Shown here: one piece after another, positions 62,895-64,000 of the stretch
How positions within the stretch are numbered: position 1 is the first letter of the stretch
How the letters are laid out: each line of letters starts with the position of its first letter
From: Blautia schinkii
Lineage (GTDB): Bacteria > Bacillota > Clostridia > Lachnospirales > Lachnospiraceae
Direction: 5' to 3'
Assembly: GCF_013304825.1 (NCBI RefSeq)
Contig: NZ_JAAWUO010000003.1
Location: 124,001-188,000, forward strand
DNA: 64,000 nt
Notes under the pieces: generated by a model
What the model saw: only the letters and a program-made list of their open reading frames with translations
Told to the model about the DNA's origin: nothing
The model's database searches: none
Position numbers and translations under genes: made by a program

Positions 62895-63427
62895 TCAACA
62901 GAACGAATACTCACCAGAAGATTTCAACGGTCAGATGTCTGGTTGTTGATCTCTTTCTGGTGCTCTTTCTTGTTATTGCTGACCAGGCTGCAAAAAAACT
63001 GGCTTATGTATATCTTAAGAATCAGCCGTCTGTATCTCTGATACCGGGAGTTCTGGAGCTTCATTATCTATATCCGGAGAACCGGGGAATTGCTTTTGGA
63101 ATGTTTCAGGGAAGTGTGCTGTTTTTTGCAGTTGTGAGCATTTTGTTCCTTCTGGTGCTTATATATGCCTGGATGCGAATTCCAAAAGAACGTTTTTATC
63201 TGCCGTTGCTTACCATTGCTGCTGTTCTGGCTTCCGGAGCACTGGGGAATTTTATTGACCGTTTTTTCAGGGGATATGTAATTGATTTTATTTATTTCTC
63301 ACTGATTGATTTTCCGGTTTTTAATCTGGCAGATGTGTATGTTGTAGTAAGCGGGATCCTGCTGATCCTGTTTGTGTGCACCAAATACAGAGATGATGAT
63401 TTTTCATTTCTGAACAGGAAGCCGTGA
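62891..63427 (+). CDS. lspA: Lipoprotein signal peptidase (signal peptidase II)
   Basis: A 178-residue membrane aspartic protease with four hydrophobic segments. The catalytic dyad lies in GNFIDRFFRGYVIDF and FNLADVYVV; PENRGIAFG is conserved too. It cuts prolipoproteins after lipid attachment, for example the lipoprotein at 11.2 kb. Overlaps the aroB stop by four bases. Confidence 0.95.
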   Translation: MINRTNTHQKISTVRCLVVDLFLVLFLVIADQAAKKLAYVYLKNQPSVSLIPGVLELHYLYPENRGIAFGMFQGSVLFFAVVSILFLLVLIYAWMRIPKERFYLPLLTIAAVLASGALGNFIDRFFRGYVIDFIYFSLIDFPVFNLADVYVVVSGILLILFVCTKYRDDDFSFLNRKP

Positions 63428-63449
63428 GATGTTTTGCAGGAGATAAGAA

Positions 63450-64000
63450 ATGGAAAGATATGATTATACAGTAGAAAAAAATGAATCCGGCACACGAATT
63501 GACCGCTATCTTGCAGAAAAGGACAGCGGTTTTTCCAGGTCTTTTATTCAGAAGCTATTAAAAGATGGTCAGGTTACAGTTGGGGGAAAGCCTGCTAAAT
63601 CCAACTATAAAGTCAGGGAAGATGACAGCATCCATCTGGAAGTTCCGGATTCCAGTGAGCCGGATATTGTTCCGGAAGATATTCCGTTGGATATTCTTTA
63701 TGAGGATGAGGATGTGCTGATCGTCAATAAACCGAAAGGGATGGTGGTCCACCCTGCTGCCGGCCATTATCAGGGAACCCTTGTTAATGCAGTGATGGCG
63801 CACTGTGGGGACAGTCTTTCCGGTATCAATGGAGTAATGCGCCCCGGAATCGTCCACAGGATCGATAAGGATACTACAGGAGCACTTCTTGTATGTAAGA
63901 ATGATACCGCGCACAGAGATCTGGCAGAACAGCTGAAATGCCACAGTATCCGCCGCCGTTACCGTGCTGTGGTGCAGGGGAATCTGAAAGATGACGAGGG
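63450..64000 (+). CDS. rluD: RluA-family 23S rRNA pseudouridine synthase (partial, runs off window)
   Basis: At least 183 residues, cut by the window end. The N-terminal S4-like domain (RIDRYLAEKDSGFSRSFIQKLLKDGQVTV) is followed by the catalytic domain with DVLIVNKPKGMVVHPAAGH and the active-site motif HRIDKDTTGALLV containing the nucleophilic Asp. This layout matches RluD, which makes pseudouridines in helix 69. AGGAGAT precedes ATG 63450. Confidence 0.92.
   Translation, partial: MERYDYTVEKNESGTRIDRYLAEKDSGFSRSFIQKLLKDGQVTVGGKPAKSNYKVREDDSIHLEVPDSSEPDIVPEDIPLDILYEDEDVLIVNKPKGMVVHPAAGHYQGTLVNAVMAHCGDSLSGINGVMRPGIVHRIDKDTTGALLVCKNDTAHRDLAEQLKCHSIRRRYRAVVQGNLKDDE

Overview
The window is a stretch of low-to-mid GC Firmicute chromosome. 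Its gene content and order (ylxM-ffh-rpsP-khpA-rimM-trmD; yicC-remA-gmk-rpoZ-rimO-pgsA-cinA; the TIGR03960/TIGR03936 pair with rng-rplU-prp-rpmA-obgE-yhbY-nadD-yqeK-rsfS; ylmE-sepF-ylmH-lspA-rluD) point to Clostridia, most likely a gut Lachnospiraceae of the Blautia/Ruminococcus type. That placement is inferred from protein style and gene order, not from a search. The sequence is almost fully coding. I see no rRNA, tRNA, CRISPR array, prophage or insertion sequence with a transposase.

Layout. 1-3.8 kb: a SpoU-type RNA methyltransferase, a PucR-type regulator and a divergent uroporphyrinogen-decarboxylase-like methyltransferase. 3.8-8.6 kb: the SRP/ribosome maturation operon ylxM-ffh-rpsP-khpA-rimM-trmD-queA behind one near-consensus promoter. 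8.6-16.4 kb: a CapA-like surface protein, endonuclease IV, a lipoprotein, a D-2-hydroxyacid dehydrogenase, aroA and tyrA, and a PHP phosphatase. 16.4-23.8 kb: an EF-G paralogue, then a LacI regulator controlling (by inference) two alpha-glucosidases, GH13 and GH31. 24-33.5 kb: a dicarboxylate/amino-acid symporter, leuS, a radical SAM/SPASM protein behind a palindrome-rich leader, a VTT membrane protein, a ClC channel and an AGE-family sugar isomerase. 33.6-41 kb: rqcH divergent from yicC-remA-gmk-rpoZ-rimO-pgsA-cinA. 41-49 kb: a secreted Big2 protein, a HAD phosphatase, pgi, an NhaC antiporter, an AlkD-like glycosylase and a nuclease-ATPase fusion. 49-57.3 kb: a radical SAM pair, RNase G, the L21/Prp/L27 operon, obgE and NAD/ribosome-silencing genes. 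57.3-64 kb: lexA, then an HlyD-like protein, ylmE, sepF, ylmH, aroB, lspA and the start of rluD.

Most of the window makes or looks after ribosomes (ffh, S16, L21, L27, Prp, RimM, TrmD, RimO, Obg, YhbY, RsfS, RqcH, RNase G, RluD), alongside cell division and lipid/lipoprotein functions (sepF, pgsA, lspA) and aromatic amino-acid synthesis (tyrA, aroA, aroB). The accessory part is small: carbohydrate use, transporters and a few poorly characterised proteins.

Many promoters are clear sigma-A types (TTGACA-like, 16-18 bp, TATAAT-like), so starts and operons could be set with some confidence. Several starts are non-ATG or lie downstream of the longest frame, because the upstream codon falls inside the Shine-Dalgarno sequence. 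I did not find an unmistakable new system. The best candidates for a second look are the TIGR03960/TIGR03936 radical SAM pair beside RNase G, the PD-(D/E)xK-ATPase fusion at 47.5 kb, the palindrome-dense leader with a 19-codon ORF before the radical SAM gene at 28.2 kb, a 102-nt element with 13-bp perfect terminal inverted repeats at 33.5 kb, and a promoter lying inside a hairpin at 49.0 kb.
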